Below, in pieces: positions 1-8,686 of a stretch of DNA of 64,000 bases. This DNA comes from Peptococcaceae bacterium UBA5752 (GTDB taxonomy: Bacteria > Bacillota > Dehalobacteriia > UBA4068), in assembly GCA_002419055.1 (NCBI GenBank), contig DIFI01000009.1:454445-518444 (forward strand). Direction: 5' to 3'. The translations under genes and the position numbers were made by a program. How positions within the stretch are numbered: the stretch's first letter is position 1; each line of letters starts with the position of its first letter. The notes below the pieces were generated by a model that was not told the origin of the DNA, made no database searches, and saw only the letters and a program-made list of their open reading frames with translations.

Positions 1-1
1 G

Positions 2-109
2 GTTTTTTATATTCTTAATCAGTTAAATATTTTAAATTTACCGGTGATCGGCAATTTCATTGCCGAATTATTGGAATATGTCGATAAAGTACGGGGGACA
101 AGAATTTGA
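2..109 (+). CDS. C-terminal end of an unidentified protein (partial)
   Basis: An open frame enters from the left edge and ends at TGA 107-109, giving about 35 residues: hydrophobic and Leu/Ile/Asn-rich at first, ending in a charged tail (YVDKVRGTRI). It overlaps the TTG start of lspA by four bases (TTGA), which suggests translational coupling in one operon. The hydrophobic stretch fits a small membrane protein such as a CvpA-like one, but the fragment is too short for me to identify it. Confidence 0.5.
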   Translation, partial: VFYILNQLNILNLPVIGNFIAELLEYVDKVRGTRI

Positions 110-600
110 ATCCAGGCCGTAAGAATTTGCTATTTTGGTTGATAGCAATATTTATACTGGTTGTTGATCAGATAAGCAAATATCTAATCAGTATTAATGT
201 CGGGTATCATCAAGTTATTGTATTGATAAATAATGTACTGGAAATCACTTACATTATTAATAATGGCGCAGCATTTAGCTTACTGCGGGGACAACGTTGG
301 TTTTTTGTTGTTGCTACCACAGTAGTTTTCATGTTAATAATTTGTTTACACAAATATATTGCCAAGCAAGATACAGTTTTTCATATAGCATTAGCTTTGT
401 TTTGTGGCGGTGCAGCCGGCAATTTTATCGACCGCTTGCGTTTTGGAGGAGTTATTGATTTTGTAGATATGCAAATATGGCCGATATTTAATGTTGCTGA
501 TTCGTGTATTGTCATTGGTGTAATCATTATCGGTTTAAAATTGCTTATTTCCGAAACATCTCTCACAAAAACAGTAAATGGAGAAAACAAAAGTGGGTAA
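106..600 (+). CDS. lspA: Lipoprotein signal peptidase (signal peptidase II)
   Basis: This 164-residue integral membrane aspartic protease removes the signal peptide from prolipoproteins after Cys lipidation. Four hydrophobic segments are visible (about 8-28, 64-82, 92-106, 129-148). The two catalytic aspartates sit in the family motifs GNFIDR (D109) and FNVADS (D132), and NNGAAFSLL near residue 52 is the conserved loop. The TTG start follows a purine-rich GGGGGA about nine bases upstream and overlaps the stop of the preceding frame. The rluD-type gene follows with overlap, the usual lspA-rluD pair of Bacillota. Length is normal for the family. Confidence 0.96.
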   Translation: MNPGRKNLLFWLIAIFILVVDQISKYLISINVGYHQVIVLINNVLEITYIINNGAAFSLLRGQRWFFVVATTVVFMLIICLHKYIAKQDTVFHIALALFCGGAAGNFIDRLRFGGVIDFVDMQIWPIFNVADSCIVIGVIIIGLKLLISETSLTKTVNGENKSG

Positions 601-1504
601 TTTAAAAATATTGCAGGTTAATCAACATAATATTCGGCTTGATGTTTATTTAGCAACGCAACTAAATCAGTTATCACGCTCTCATTTGCAAACGTTGATA
701 AAGAACGGATCCGTTTTGGTTGATGGCGTGGCTGTAAAACCGTCATATATTTTAAATGACGGAGAAAAAATCAGTATTGAGGTAGATGAACCAAAACCGT
801 TGTTGGTAGAAGCAGAAGACATCGAGCTTGATATTTATTATGAAGACAGTGATATTATTGTGGTTAATAAGCCACAAGGTATAGTAGTTCATCCCGCAGC
901 TGGCCATCATAATGGTACGCTTGTCAATGCACTTCTTCATCACTGCAGTGATCTAAGCGGCATCAATGGAGTGATCAGACCAGGAATTGTTCACCGAATT
1001 GATAAGGATACTTCTGGATTACTTGTTGTTGCCAAAAATGATTTAGCTCATTTAGGTTTGGTAAAACAATGGCGCGGTCATCAGATTAAACGAGTTTATC
1101 ATGGTATAGTACAAGGTGTGATTAGTGAAAATGCCGGTATTATCGAGGCGGCAATTGGTCGACATCCCCGCCAGCGTAAAAAGATGACAGTTGATCCCAA
1201 CAAGGGTAAGATGGCGATTACTCATTATAAGGTATTGGAACGATTCGCTAAATATACATTTATCGAATGTGAGCTTAAAACAGGTCGTACTCACCAGATA
1301 CGTGTTCATATGAGCCATCTCGGTCATCCTTTGGTAGGGGATCCTCTCTATGGCAGCCGAAAGCAACAATTCAATCTAGACGGTCAAGTGCTCCATGCCT
1401 CAACCATTGGTTTTAATCATCCTATAAACGGTCAGTATTTAGAGTTTACCAGTCCGCTGCCTGATAATTTTCAACAGCTTTTAGCACAACTGCGAGAGGA
1501 ATAA
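593..1504 (+). CDS. rluD: RluD-family 23S rRNA pseudouridine synthase
   Basis: This isomerises uridine to pseudouridine in large-subunit rRNA (RluA/RluD family). An N-terminal S4 RNA-binding domain (about residues 10-60, LDVYLATQL...NGSVLVDG) precedes the catalytic domain. HRIDKDTSGLLV carries the catalytic Asp of the HRxD motif, and GRTHQIRVH is the second family signature. I chose GTG at 593 because GGAG lies at a good distance in front of it. An ATG at 578 in the same frame has no ribosome-binding site of its own and would add five residues. It overlaps lspA by eight bases. Which rRNA positions it modifies cannot be told from sequence. Confidence 0.9.
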   Translation: MGNLKILQVNQHNIRLDVYLATQLNQLSRSHLQTLIKNGSVLVDGVAVKPSYILNDGEKISIEVDEPKPLLVEAEDIELDIYYEDSDIIVVNKPQGIVVHPAAGHHNGTLVNALLHHCSDLSGINGVIRPGIVHRIDKDTSGLLVVAKNDLAHLGLVKQWRGHQIKRVYHGIVQGVISENAGIIEAAIGRHPRQRKKMTVDPNKGKMAITHYKVLERFAKYTFIECELKTGRTHQIRVHMSHLGHPLVGDPLYGSRKQQFNLDGQVLHASTIGFNHPINGQYLEFTSPLPDNFQQLLAQLREE

Positions 1505-1552
1505 TTTCTTGCTTTAAGCTGTTGTCAGGAATTTAATTAAGGAGTAGTTGCT

Positions 1553-2887
1553 ATGGTTGATTTATTTGACATCGCCTCGGAGCAACGAGCAAAGCAAAGC
1601 GTACCATTAGCAGCAAGGATGCGTCCGCGAATAATCGATGAATTTGTAGGACAGGAGCAGATCATTGGTAAAGGCAGATTATTGCGCCGGGCTATTGAAG
1701 CTGATAAGCTTTCATCGCTGTTGTTTTTTGGACCACCCGGCAGTGGTAAAACAACCTTAGCCGAAGTAATAGCCAATACTACCAAAAGTAAATTTATCCG
1801 CCTTTCCGCTGTTACTTCCGGTATTGCTGATGTGAGAGCAGTAATTAATCAAGCCAAAGAAGATCTTAAACTTTATAATAAACGAACCGTTTTATTTATT
1901 GACGAAATCCACCGCTTTAATAAAGGTCAGCAGGATGCACTGTTGCCGGCTGTGGAAAATGGCACAATTATTTTAATTGGCGCAACTACCGAAAATCCAT
2001 ATTTTGAGGTAAACAGCGCTTTAATATCCCGTTCTCGAATATTTAGCCTTAATCGGCTTACAGATGAAAATATTTTAGAATTACTAAAAAGAGCACTCAA
2101 TGATCAACGAGGTCTCAAAGAATTTGATGTTGTTGTTGATCAGCAAGCCCTGCGTCATCTGGCAACGATGTCCGGCGGTGATGCCCGATCGGCATATAAT
2201 GCATTAGAATTAGCTGTATTAACTACGGAGCCCGACGATGATGGGAAAATTATTATTGATTTAGCCATTGCAGAGGAGAGTATTCAAAAGCCCCATATCT
2301 TTTATGATAAAAAAGGTGATTGGCATTTTGACGTAATTTCCGCTTTTATAAAGAGCATGCGTGGTAGTGATCCCGATGCCGTGCTACATTGGTTAGCAAG
2401 AATGATCGAAGCAGGTGAAAAACCGGAGTTTATCGCTCGCAGAATCGTTATTTGTGCTGCCGAGGATGTTGGTCTTGCCGATCCCCAAGCCCTGGTGGTG
2501 GCAATGACAGCCGCAGACGCTGTTCACTTTATCGGCTGGCCGGAGGCGCAACTGATATTGGCGGAAGCCGCCGTCTATGTGGCAACTGCACCTAAATCAA
2601 ATTCCACCTATCTTGGTATTAATCAGGCACGTGAAGATGTTCGACAATCCCCGTTTTCTGGTGTGCCGGCTCATTTGCGAGAGAATGGGTACAAGGGAGC
2701 TGTAGCTTTGGGGTGCGGTATCGGATATAAATATCCTCATAACTTTCCTGGACATTATACGCCCCAACAATATCTACCGGATGAATTTGCCGAGAAAGTT
2801 TATTACAACCCAACCGATATTGGTAAAGAATCAGAAATTAAAAAACGTTTACAATATTTAAAAGAAAAAAGTTATCAACAGGATTGA
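1553..2887 (+). CDS. rarA: Replication-associated recombination protein A (RarA/MgsA AAA+ ATPase)
   Basis: A 444-residue AAA+ ATPase of the RarA/Mgs1/WRNIP1 family, which acts at stalled replication forks. Walker A is FFGPPGSGKTTLAE (about residues 62-75), Walker B is LFIDEIHRFNKGQQD, and sensor 1 follows as GATTENPYFEVN. The C-terminal half holds the family tetramerisation region (GSDPDAVLHWLARMIEAGEKPEFIARR). A GGAG ribosome-binding site (AAGGAGTAG) lies just before the ATG. Length and motifs are complete. It stands alone between rluD and iscU. Confidence 0.95.
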   Translation: MVDLFDIASEQRAKQSVPLAARMRPRIIDEFVGQEQIIGKGRLLRRAIEADKLSSLLFFGPPGSGKTTLAEVIANTTKSKFIRLSAVTSGIADVRAVINQAKEDLKLYNKRTVLFIDEIHRFNKGQQDALLPAVENGTIILIGATTENPYFEVNSALISRSRIFSLNRLTDENILELLKRALNDQRGLKEFDVVVDQQALRHLATMSGGDARSAYNALELAVLTTEPDDDGKIIIDLAIAEESIQKPHIFYDKKGDWHFDVISAFIKSMRGSDPDAVLHWLARMIEAGEKPEFIARRIVICAAEDVGLADPQALVVAMTAADAVHFIGWPEAQLILAEAAVYVATAPKSNSTYLGINQAREDVRQSPFSGVPAHLRENGYKGAVALGCGIGYKYPHNFPGHYTPQQYLPDEFAEKVYYNPTDIGKESEIKKRLQYLKEKSYQQD

Positions 2888-2913
2888 CAAATATCAAGCG
2901 AAGATGTTATTAT
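2884..2913 (+). promoter_or_regulatory. Predicted sigma-A promoter for iscU
   Basis: A perfect TTGACA (2884-2889) is followed after 18 bases by TATTAT (2908-2913), placing transcription start about 30 bases upstream of the iscU ribosome-binding site. It starts inside the last codons of rarA. Confidence 0.6.
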
Positions 2914-2953
2914 TATTCCAAGTTTTTTAGTAGGAATTGAAAGGAGCTTCATT

Positions 2954-3322
2954 ATGTATAGTCAAAAGGTTTTAGACCACTTCAATCACCCGCGCAATGT
3001 TGGTGAAGGCGAAGATATGTGCAGCGTCGGTGAAGTACAAAGCCCAGTATGCGGTGATACCACCTTTATATATCTTGATGTTGAAGACGGCAGAATTAAA
3101 GATATTAAATTTAAGACTTTCGGTTGTGCTGCGGCGATTGCTTCAAGCAGTATATTGACCGAGATTGCAAAAGGTATGACACTGGAAGAGGCCAAAAGAA
3201 TTACCGATGACCAAATTATCGAAGCTTTAGGTGGTCTTCCCGATGAAAAGATCCATTGTTCGGTACTTGCTGCCGAAGCCTTAAAGAAGGCGATTGAAAA
3301 TTATGAGAATCAAAATAAATAA
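2954..3322 (+). CDS. iscU: Fe-S cluster assembly scaffold, IscU/NifU N-terminal type
   Basis: A 122-residue scaffold on which [2Fe-2S] and [4Fe-4S] clusters are assembled before transfer to apoproteins. The three ligand cysteines are in PVCGDT (about residue 35), FGCAAAIASSS (about 61) and HCSVLAAEAL (about 103). N-terminal YSQKVLDHFNHPRN is the family signature. It lacks the C-terminal extra domains of true NifU. In most Clostridia a cysteine desulfurase gene sits directly upstream; here the upstream neighbour is rarA, so sulfur must come from a desulfurase encoded elsewhere. It is followed by a terminator and then mnmA, which also needs desulfurase sulfur. Confidence 0.93.
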   Translation: MYSQKVLDHFNHPRNVGEGEDMCSVGEVQSPVCGDTTFIYLDVEDGRIKDIKFKTFGCAAAIASSSILTEIAKGMTLEEAKRITDDQIIEALGGLPDEKIHCSVLAAEALKKAIENYENQNK

Positions 3323-3330
3323 TTACTAAT

Positions 3331-3355
3331 AAAAGGCGCCTGACAGCGCCTTTTT
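3331..3355 (+). terminator. Intrinsic terminator after iscU
   Basis: GGCGC and GCGCC arms around a short loop are followed by TTTTT, nine bases after the iscU stop. Confidence 0.8.
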
Positions 3356-3401
3356 AAAAATTATTTTAAAACATTTTCCTAATTTTAGGAGGAGTAATTT
3401 A

Positions 3402-4433
3402 TTGAGTACAACTGTCTATGTAGCTTTATCCGGCGGTGTTGATTCAACTGTAGCTGCATTGCTTCTGCGTCAGCAAGGATATGCCATAGAAGGAGTCACA
3501 ATCGATACCGGATATGGCAATGCTGTTACCAAGGCAGCTGATTGTTGTCGTCATCTTGATATTGTTCATCATGTAATAGATGCAAAAGCATTATTTAATC
3601 GTTATGTTATTAAATATTTTGTTGAAGCATACTTGAATGGATTAACACCAAATCCTTGTGTTGTTTGTAATCAACGAATTAAATTTGCTTTGATCTTTGA
3701 TATGCTTTCTAAAAATCAGTTAACTATGATGGCGACTGGTCATTATGTACGAAAGGTTATTGATAATGATCGCTGCGGTCTTGCCAAAGCAGCATCCAAA
3801 ACAAAGGATCAATCTTATTTTCTTTATAAATTACCGCAGAAAATATTAGCCCGTTGTCTTTTCCCGCTGGGAAATTACCAAAAATCCGAAATTCGCGAAA
3901 TTGCTGCAGCCGCTGCAATGCCTGCTGCAGTAGAGCTCGAAAGTCAGGATATTTGCTTTATTCCTGATGGAAATTATCGTTATTTTTTAGAACAAGGTTC
4001 AATAAACCGCTTATTGGATGGAGACATAATAGATACATCCGGTAATATTATCGGTCATCATTATGGCTTAGGAAATTATACGGTTGGTCAACGCAAAGGT
4101 TTAGGTATTTCCAGTCAATGTCCGTTATATGTAGTTGCGATTGATACTACTGCTAACAGATTAATAGTTGGACGAGAGCAAGAACTTTATAGCAAAGAAG
4201 TAATCTGTGGTGATTGTAATTTTATAGCATTCGATAATTTAATTGCACCACTTGATGTTGAGGTTAAAATTCGGTATTTGGCAAATCCTGTTAAAGCAAA
4301 AATTATTCCTCAGGATGATATAATAAAAATGGAATTTGAAGTTGCCCAACGCGCTGTTACACCTGGTCAAGCTGCCGTTTTTTACCGAGATGACACTTTA
4401 ATCGGCGGTGGAACAATTATATCCTGTAAATAA
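3402..4433 (+). CDS. mnmA: tRNA-specific 2-thiouridylase MnmA
   Basis: MnmA adds sulfur to wobble uridine-34 of tRNA-Lys, -Glu and -Gln using ATP and persulfide sulfur. The PP-loop is ALSGGVDSTVAALLL near the N-terminus. The first catalytic Cys lies in TPNPCVVCNQRIKF and the second in ESQDICFIPDGNY; GQRKGLGIS marks the tRNA-binding part. At 343 residues it is slightly short of the usual 360 but complete. TTG is the likely start because AGGAGG lies 8-10 bases in front of it. The neighbouring iscU fits a shared sulfur-trafficking role. Confidence 0.95.
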   Translation: MSTTVYVALSGGVDSTVAALLLRQQGYAIEGVTIDTGYGNAVTKAADCCRHLDIVHHVIDAKALFNRYVIKYFVEAYLNGLTPNPCVVCNQRIKFALIFDMLSKNQLTMMATGHYVRKVIDNDRCGLAKAASKTKDQSYFLYKLPQKILARCLFPLGNYQKSEIREIAAAAAMPAAVELESQDICFIPDGNYRYFLEQGSINRLLDGDIIDTSGNIIGHHYGLGNYTVGQRKGLGISSQCPLYVVAIDTTANRLIVGREQELYSKEVICGDCNFIAFDNLIAPLDVEVKIRYLANPVKAKIIPQDDIIKMEFEVAQRAVTPGQAAVFYRDDTLIGGGTIISCK

Positions 4434-4453
4434 TAATTAAATAAAAATTTTGG

Positions 4454-4493
4454 AAATAGCTGTCTTTTAAGTATAAAGACGGCTATTTTTTTT
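4454..4493 (+). terminator. Intrinsic terminator after mnmA
   Basis: A 14-bp stem with one G-T wobble (arms beginning AAATAGC and ending GGCTATTT) runs into a seven-base T tract. Confidence 0.85.
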
Positions 4494-4536
4494 ATCTTTT
4501 GGCCACAATAAAATTAATGTGACAAGGAGGAGAAAA

Positions 4537-5019
4537 ATGATCCAAAACAATATGCTCAAAGGTAGAGAAATTACAGGATTGCCAGTTTATGCCGGTCGTA
4601 ATAAAGAGCATTTTGGTACTGTAAGCGATCTAGCGTTTGATCCGGCTAATAAAGAAATAGTTGGTTTGATAATCAGCGGTGGATTGCTAAACAAAAATCT
4701 TTTTTTAGCCTCTACAAATATTAATCAAATCGGCAAAGATGGCATATATACCAGCAATAAAAAATTTTTGAAACGACTGCCCGCAGAGTTCAAAGGTATA
4801 AAAGAAGCCGGTTGGTATGGTTCTCGTCTCATAAACGGTAAAGGAGAAGATAAAGGTACCCTTTCTGATGTGCTGCTTAATAATTATAGTTTGGTTGGTT
4901 TAGAAGTATCCTCAGGAATTGTTTCTGATGTTTTGGATGGTAGAGATTTTCTTCCTTGGAACAATGTTCGTGCTGCAGAAGGCGATATTATCACCATTGA
5001 GAATAACAGTTTATTATAA
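4537..5019 (+). CDS. PRC-barrel domain protein
   Basis: A 160-residue protein with two PRC-barrel units. The first begins LKGREITGLPVYAG and continues through FGTVSDLAFDPANKEIVGLIISGG (about residues 5-50). The second begins near GKGEDKGTLSDVLLNNYSLVG (about 100-150). PRC barrels are small beta domains found in RimM, photosynthetic reaction-centre H subunits and many sporulation-associated proteins of Bacillota; no enzymatic residues are expected. The ATG at 4537 has a strong AAGGAGGAG site. The next gene starts 15 bases later, so the two are probably cotranscribed. Cellular role unknown. Confidence 0.75.
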   Translation: MIQNNMLKGREITGLPVYAGRNKEHFGTVSDLAFDPANKEIVGLIISGGLLNKNLFLASTNINQIGKDGIYTSNKKFLKRLPAEFKGIKEAGWYGSRLINGKGEDKGTLSDVLLNNYSLVGLEVSSGIVSDVLDGRDFLPWNNVRAAEGDIITIENNSLL

Positions 5020-5034
5020 AGTGAGGTGAATAAA

Positions 5035-5250
5035 ATGCACAATAATAATGCTTACAAATGGTTTATGGCAGGTACAATGATAGGTGCTCTGGGAATGGGT
5101 ATAGGAGCGGGAATGAAATATAATCCTAAGAGGATAATGCGTAAAGCCCGCTGCAATGCAGCAAGTATGACTTCACATTTCTCGCGGCATGCCGGCAATA
5201 TGATTGGTGATATGGGTGAATCGCTGGCCCGTAGAATGCGCTATAGATAA
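5035..5250 (+). CDS. Small membrane-anchored basic protein, function unknown
   Basis: A 71-residue protein with one Gly/Met/Ala-rich hydrophobic segment (about residues 8-27, WFMAGTMIGALGMGIGAGM) and a basic, Arg-rich cytosolic tail that includes two His. The layout resembles short YtxH-like membrane proteins, but I do not recognise a defined family. ATG at 5035 is preceded by GTGAGGTG. It follows the PRC-barrel gene by 15 bases and is followed by a G+C-rich hairpin, so the two form a two-gene unit. Confidence 0.6.
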   Translation: MHNNNAYKWFMAGTMIGALGMGIGAGMKYNPKRIMRKARCNAASMTSHFSRHAGNMIGDMGESLARRMRYR

Positions 5251-5264
5251 TACCATTGGGATGC

Positions 5265-5298
5265 GGGCGGGCGTGCATGATTTGATTCACTCCCGCCC
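5265..5298 (+). terminator. Probable terminator after the PRC-barrel operon
   Basis: GGGCGGG and CCCGCCC arms enclose a 20-base loop, followed by the weak T-rich sequence TTGCTTATTT. Confidence 0.5.
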
Positions 5299-5335
5299 TT
5301 GCTTATTTAATTAATATTAACATTAGGATTAAAAA

Positions 5336-6376
5336 ATGGAAAGTATACAAAAACGACGCTGGATTGCTAAAATTATTTTAATTTTAGCAGTAGTGATTAT
5401 TATATATTTTATATACATTTTATGGTCGGTAGTGTTACCGTTTTTTTTTGCTATGCTTTTTGCATATTTATTACAACCTGTATTTAGTTATTTACAAAAA
5501 AAGAAGGTGCCTCCGCCTTTGGCAATTGCCATAATATACTTGATACTGTTCGGTTTAATTTTTTTCTTTCTGTTTTGCGCGCTACCACAATTTTTAGCGG
5601 AAGGCGGGAATTTTCTACGTTATTTGCCAAAAATTATCAGTCATATTGAACAATTATGGGTAAATTTTGTAGACAGCGTCGAACGTATTTCGTTACCGGA
5701 TGTAGTCACAAAATCCGTCAGTAATACTGGTCAACGTTTTGTCAGCTATCTGGAAGGTACAATAGCAAATACTGCAAACAATATTGATGATATTTTGCGC
5801 TGGTTATTATATTTGGCTTTAGCTCCATTTTTAAGTTATTATATGTTGCGCGATAAAGATTTAATTAAGAAAAAAGTTATAGCCTTGTTATCACCCAAAG
5901 AGCGCCCGGAAATTTTACGTATTGCCGGAGAAGCCAACCGCCTGTTACGACAGTTTGTTTACGGATATTTATTAGTATCATTGATTTTAGGATTACTGAC
6001 TGCCATATTTCTATATATCATTGGCGTGGAATATGCTTTAGTATTGGGATTGATAATGGCAGTAGCCGATTTGATACCGTATTTCGGACCATTCATCGGT
6101 GCAGTACCGGCAATTGTTATAGCTTATGGCCAAAGCGGTAAGCTAGCTTTAATTACGGCAATCGGTATGGTAGCATTGCAACAGTTAGAAGGGAGCGTAA
6201 TTACACCAAAAGTAATGGGTGAACGGATAGGATTACATCCATTAGTCACAATATTTGCTGTTTTAGTAGGCGGTTATCTGTTCGGTATTATCGGAACAGT
6301 ATTGGCAGTCCCTGTTACTGCTATATTAATTTTAGTTATTAAATATATTTATGGCCGTTTTGTGTCACCCCAATAA
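5336..6376 (+). CDS. AI-2E family transporter (PerM/TqsA/YtvI-like permease)
   Basis: A 346-residue polytopic membrane protein with about eight hydrophobic helices. The C-terminal half has the family pattern: GYLLVSLILGLLTAIFLYIIG, then ADLIPYFGPFIGAVPAI, and the signature GSVITPKVMGERIGLHPLV near residue 285. Members export small solutes or act as Na+/H+ antiporters, and the name reflects E. coli TqsA rather than a demonstrated autoinducer-2 function here. It ends one base before the end of the convergent ablB gene, with no terminator between them. Confidence 0.85.
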   Translation: MESIQKRRWIAKIILILAVVIIIYFIYILWSVVLPFFFAMLFAYLLQPVFSYLQKKKVPPPLAIAIIYLILFGLIFFFLFCALPQFLAEGGNFLRYLPKIISHIEQLWVNFVDSVERISLPDVVTKSVSNTGQRFVSYLEGTIANTANNIDDILRWLLYLALAPFLSYYMLRDKDLIKKKVIALLSPKERPEILRIAGEANRLLRQFVYGYLLVSLILGLLTAIFLYIIGVEYALVLGLIMAVADLIPYFGPFIGAVPAIVIAYGQSGKLALITAIGMVALQQLEGSVITPKVMGERIGLHPLVTIFAVLVGGYLFGIIGTVLAVPVTAILILVIKYIYGRFVSPQ

Positions 6377-6377
6377 G

Positions 6378-7196
6378 CTAATTTTTTACCCATATATTCA
6401 TATCTTCAAAGTCGCCGCTTATATTGCAATTGTTTAACATTCTTCCTGAATACTTATATTGCATTTTCCATAAAACCTTATTTATTCCTGGCTCAGTGGC
6501 TCTACTTAAACTATATAATGTTCTAATATTAGAATTTTTTAATGTTTTTTCTAGTTCAATTATTAAATTTGTAAGCAATCCTTTACCCCTGAACATAGGA
6601 TTAGTGCAACAATCGGTTATTTCAGCATTATTATAAACAAAATTTATATCAGCAGAGGCAATACATATTATTTCTTTTTGTTTTTCAGCAATTTTAAATA
6701 ATGCTTTTTTACCTAGTATTTCATTCAAGTAATTAGCATCAAAAATAGGTGAAGGATAAGTCTTAAATACTTTTTTAAATAATAAAATCATTTGATTAAT
6801 ATCGCTTCTTTTTGCATCTCTAATAATTATATTGTCGTTAATATCTTTTACACTAGAATTTGTGTGACATTTCGTGAGTATTTCATCTTCTAATAAATTA
6901 TATTTACTATATTGTCGCTTTTTATCAATAAAAAGTGATAAGCAGAAGGCATCATTACCATCAAAAAAATCAGCGATTTGTCCTTCAATAATAAAACCAT
7001 ATTGCTGAAGATCTTCAATATATTCATAACGGCAAAAGCAGATAATTTTGCCAAAATTTAATTTGGTAGCAAGATCAATAATTCCTAACCAATCGTCTTT
7101 TGAGGTATGAGTAGTATCAATTATTTTTAAGCGGGAATTACTGTAATCCAATATGATGTGATTATTAAAATTATATATTGACTTTGATTGAATCAT
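6378..7196 (-). CDS. ablB: Beta-lysine N6-acetyltransferase
   Basis: A 272-residue GNAT-family enzyme that acetylates beta-lysine to N-epsilon-acetyl-beta-lysine, a compatible solute first known in methanogens. The C-terminal GNAT fold is visible in IIIRDAKRSDINQMILLFKKVF and in the acetyl-CoA pyrophosphate loop CCTNPMFRGKGLLTNLIIELE. The substrate assignment rests on its place directly after lysine 2,3-aminomutase, which it overlaps by 26 bases. Both genes are downstream of the same c-di-AMP riboswitch. Codon use is AT-rich. Confidence 0.88.
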   Translation of the reverse strand: MIQSKSIYNFNNHIILDYSNSRLKIIDTTHTSKDDWLGIIDLATKLNFGKIICFCRYEYIEDLQQYGFIIEGQIADFFDGNDAFCLSLFIDKKRQYSKYNLLEDEILTKCHTNSSVKDINDNIIIRDAKRSDINQMILLFKKVFKTYPSPIFDANYLNEILGKKALFKIAEKQKEIICIASADINFVYNNAEITDCCTNPMFRGKGLLTNLIIELEKTLKNSNIRTLYSLSRATEPGINKVLWKMQYKYSGRMLNNCNISGDFEDMNIWVKN

Positions 7197-8454
7197 TAGT
7201 GTTCCCCCTTATTTTAATTCTGACATTGCAATTTGGTATCAAACACTGAGTCTCTTCATTGAACAATTTTTCTAAACCTCTGTATGAATAATTTCTATAT
7301 GTATTACAAAGTCCACATTTTTGGCATTGATGAGATTTATCTTGTGGTTCGTTGTAAGTACAGATAACACCTTCGAAATTTCTCAGTATAACTTTATCAG
7401 GTGATTGGGAAATTAAGTACTGAGGATTAATTGGTATTTTACCACCACCGCCCGGTGCATCAACTACAAATGTTGGGACAGCATAACCAGAAGTATGCCC
7501 TTGAAGCATTTCAATAATTTCTATTCCGGCAGATACTGAGGTTCGAAAATGTTCAATCCCTTCAGAGAGATCACATTGATATATATAATATGGTCTTACT
7601 CTGTTTTTAACCAATTTTTGTACAAGTTTCTTCATGATATATGGACAATCATTTATTCCTTTTAATAAAACTGATTGATTGCCTAATGGCACTCCAGCAT
7701 CAGATAACATGGAACAAGCTTTTCTGGCTTCTTTAGTTATTTCTTTAGGATGATTAAAATGAGTGTTAATCCAAATTGGATGATATCTTTTCAATACTGC
7801 ACATAATTCTGATGTTATTCTTTGTGGTAAAACTACGGGTGTTCTTGTACCTATACGTATTACCTCGACATGATTAATATTAGATAATTCACTAAGAATA
7901 TGATCAAGCTTTTGATCCGAAATACATAAGGCATCTCCGCCGGAAATTAATACGTCACGTATTTCTTTATGATTTTTAATATATTCAACAGCATTATTGA
8001 TGTATTTTATTGATACTTCCTTGTCATTATTGCCGGTAAAACGTCTTCTTGTACAATGTCTGCAATACATTGCACACTGATCTGTTACCAAAAGAAGTAC
8101 TCTGTCTGGATAACGATGAGTTAATCCATATACTGGGGAATCTTTCGTTTCATGAAGAGGATCTAAACTGTCATATTCAGATATATAAGTTTCGTTTATT
8201 GATGGAACTGCTTGCCGCCTAATCGGACAGTTTATGTTATTTTTATCCATCAGCAATGCATAGTATGGAGTTATACCCATTCTAAGTGATTGTAAACACA
8301 TATTAATTGAACCACGTTCTTTATCACTCAGTTCAATGACTTTTTCAAGTTCATCAACTGAAGTAATCTTATTTGCTATCTGCCAATGCCAATCATTCCA
8401 CTGATTTTCGGTAATTTCTGACCATAATGATATTTCTTGGTAATTCCTTGTCAT
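7171..8454 (-). CDS. ablA: Lysine 2,3-aminomutase (radical SAM, PLP)
   Basis: This converts L-lysine to L-beta-lysine by a 5'-deoxyadenosyl radical and PLP mechanism. The [4Fe-4S] motif CxxxCxxC is in CAMYCRHCTRRRFTG (about residue 125). The PLP-lysine region APGGGGKIPINP lies near residue 330, and a C-terminal cysteine cluster (CQKCGLC) fits zinc binding. I chose ATG at 8454 (MTRNYQEI, 427 residues) because AAGGAGGGATTAT precedes it. An in-frame ATG at 8520 would put the start inside the leader terminator hairpin. The coupling to ablB points to osmolyte synthesis rather than lysine fermentation. Confidence 0.93.
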   Translation of the reverse strand: MTRNYQEISLWSEITENQWNDWHWQIANKITSVDELEKVIELSDKERGSINMCLQSLRMGITPYYALLMDKNNINCPIRRQAVPSINETYISEYDSLDPLHETKDSPVYGLTHRYPDRVLLLVTDQCAMYCRHCTRRRFTGNNDKEVSIKYINNAVEYIKNHKEIRDVLISGGDALCISDQKLDHILSELSNINHVEVIRIGTRTPVVLPQRITSELCAVLKRYHPIWINTHFNHPKEITKEARKACSMLSDAGVPLGNQSVLLKGINDCPYIMKKLVQKLVKNRVRPYYIYQCDLSEGIEHFRTSVSAGIEIIEMLQGHTSGYAVPTFVVDAPGGGGKIPINPQYLISQSPDKVILRNFEGVICTYNEPQDKSHQCQKCGLCNTYRNYSYRGLEKLFNEETQCLIPNCNVRIKIRGNTNDSIKVNI

Positions 8455-8493
8455 ATAATCCCTCCTTAAATATTTTCGAAAATAGAAACATAA

Positions 8494-8526
8494 AATAAAA
8501 ACGCTATAGAAAGCATCCATAGCGTT
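8494..8526 (-). terminator. Leader terminator of the c-di-AMP riboswitch
   Basis: On the minus strand, AACGCTAT...ATAGCGTT arms are followed by TTTTTATTTTA, about 40 bases upstream of the ablA start. This is the natural expression platform for the riboswitch just upstream. Confidence 0.8.
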
Positions 8527-8571
8527 AAAAAAGTATAGGAAATAAGCGGTATAATATATTACCTGTGTCTT

Positions 8572-8686
8572 TCAACGCTTACGAGATTAGCTGACGGATT
8601 CGGATTGAAAGTTAACCCTACACGATATAATCGTGATTCACCCCCAAAAATGGTTCTCCCGTTCTTTAAAGGATTAAGCGAACTAT
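8572..8686 (-). ncRNA. c-di-AMP riboswitch (ydaO/yuaA type)
   Basis: On the minus strand the leader has the ydaO consensus blocks in order. They are CGCTTAATCC (start of P1), GGGAGAACC, TTTGGGGGTGAAT, a variable hairpin (CACGAT...ATCGTG), and TAGGGTTAAC. Then come the diagnostic ATCCGAATCCGTCAGCTAA and CTCGTAAGCG, which closes P1. In known members c-di-AMP binding favours termination. Here the aptamer is followed by a strong terminator and then ablA-ablB, so high c-di-AMP should lower osmolyte synthesis. Confidence 0.93.

Noticed and set aside
8455..8520. 22-residue N-terminal extension of lysine 2,3-aminomutase
   Set aside because: The extension would be translated through the riboswitch terminator hairpin, and a strong AAGGAGG site lies before the internal ATG at 8454.
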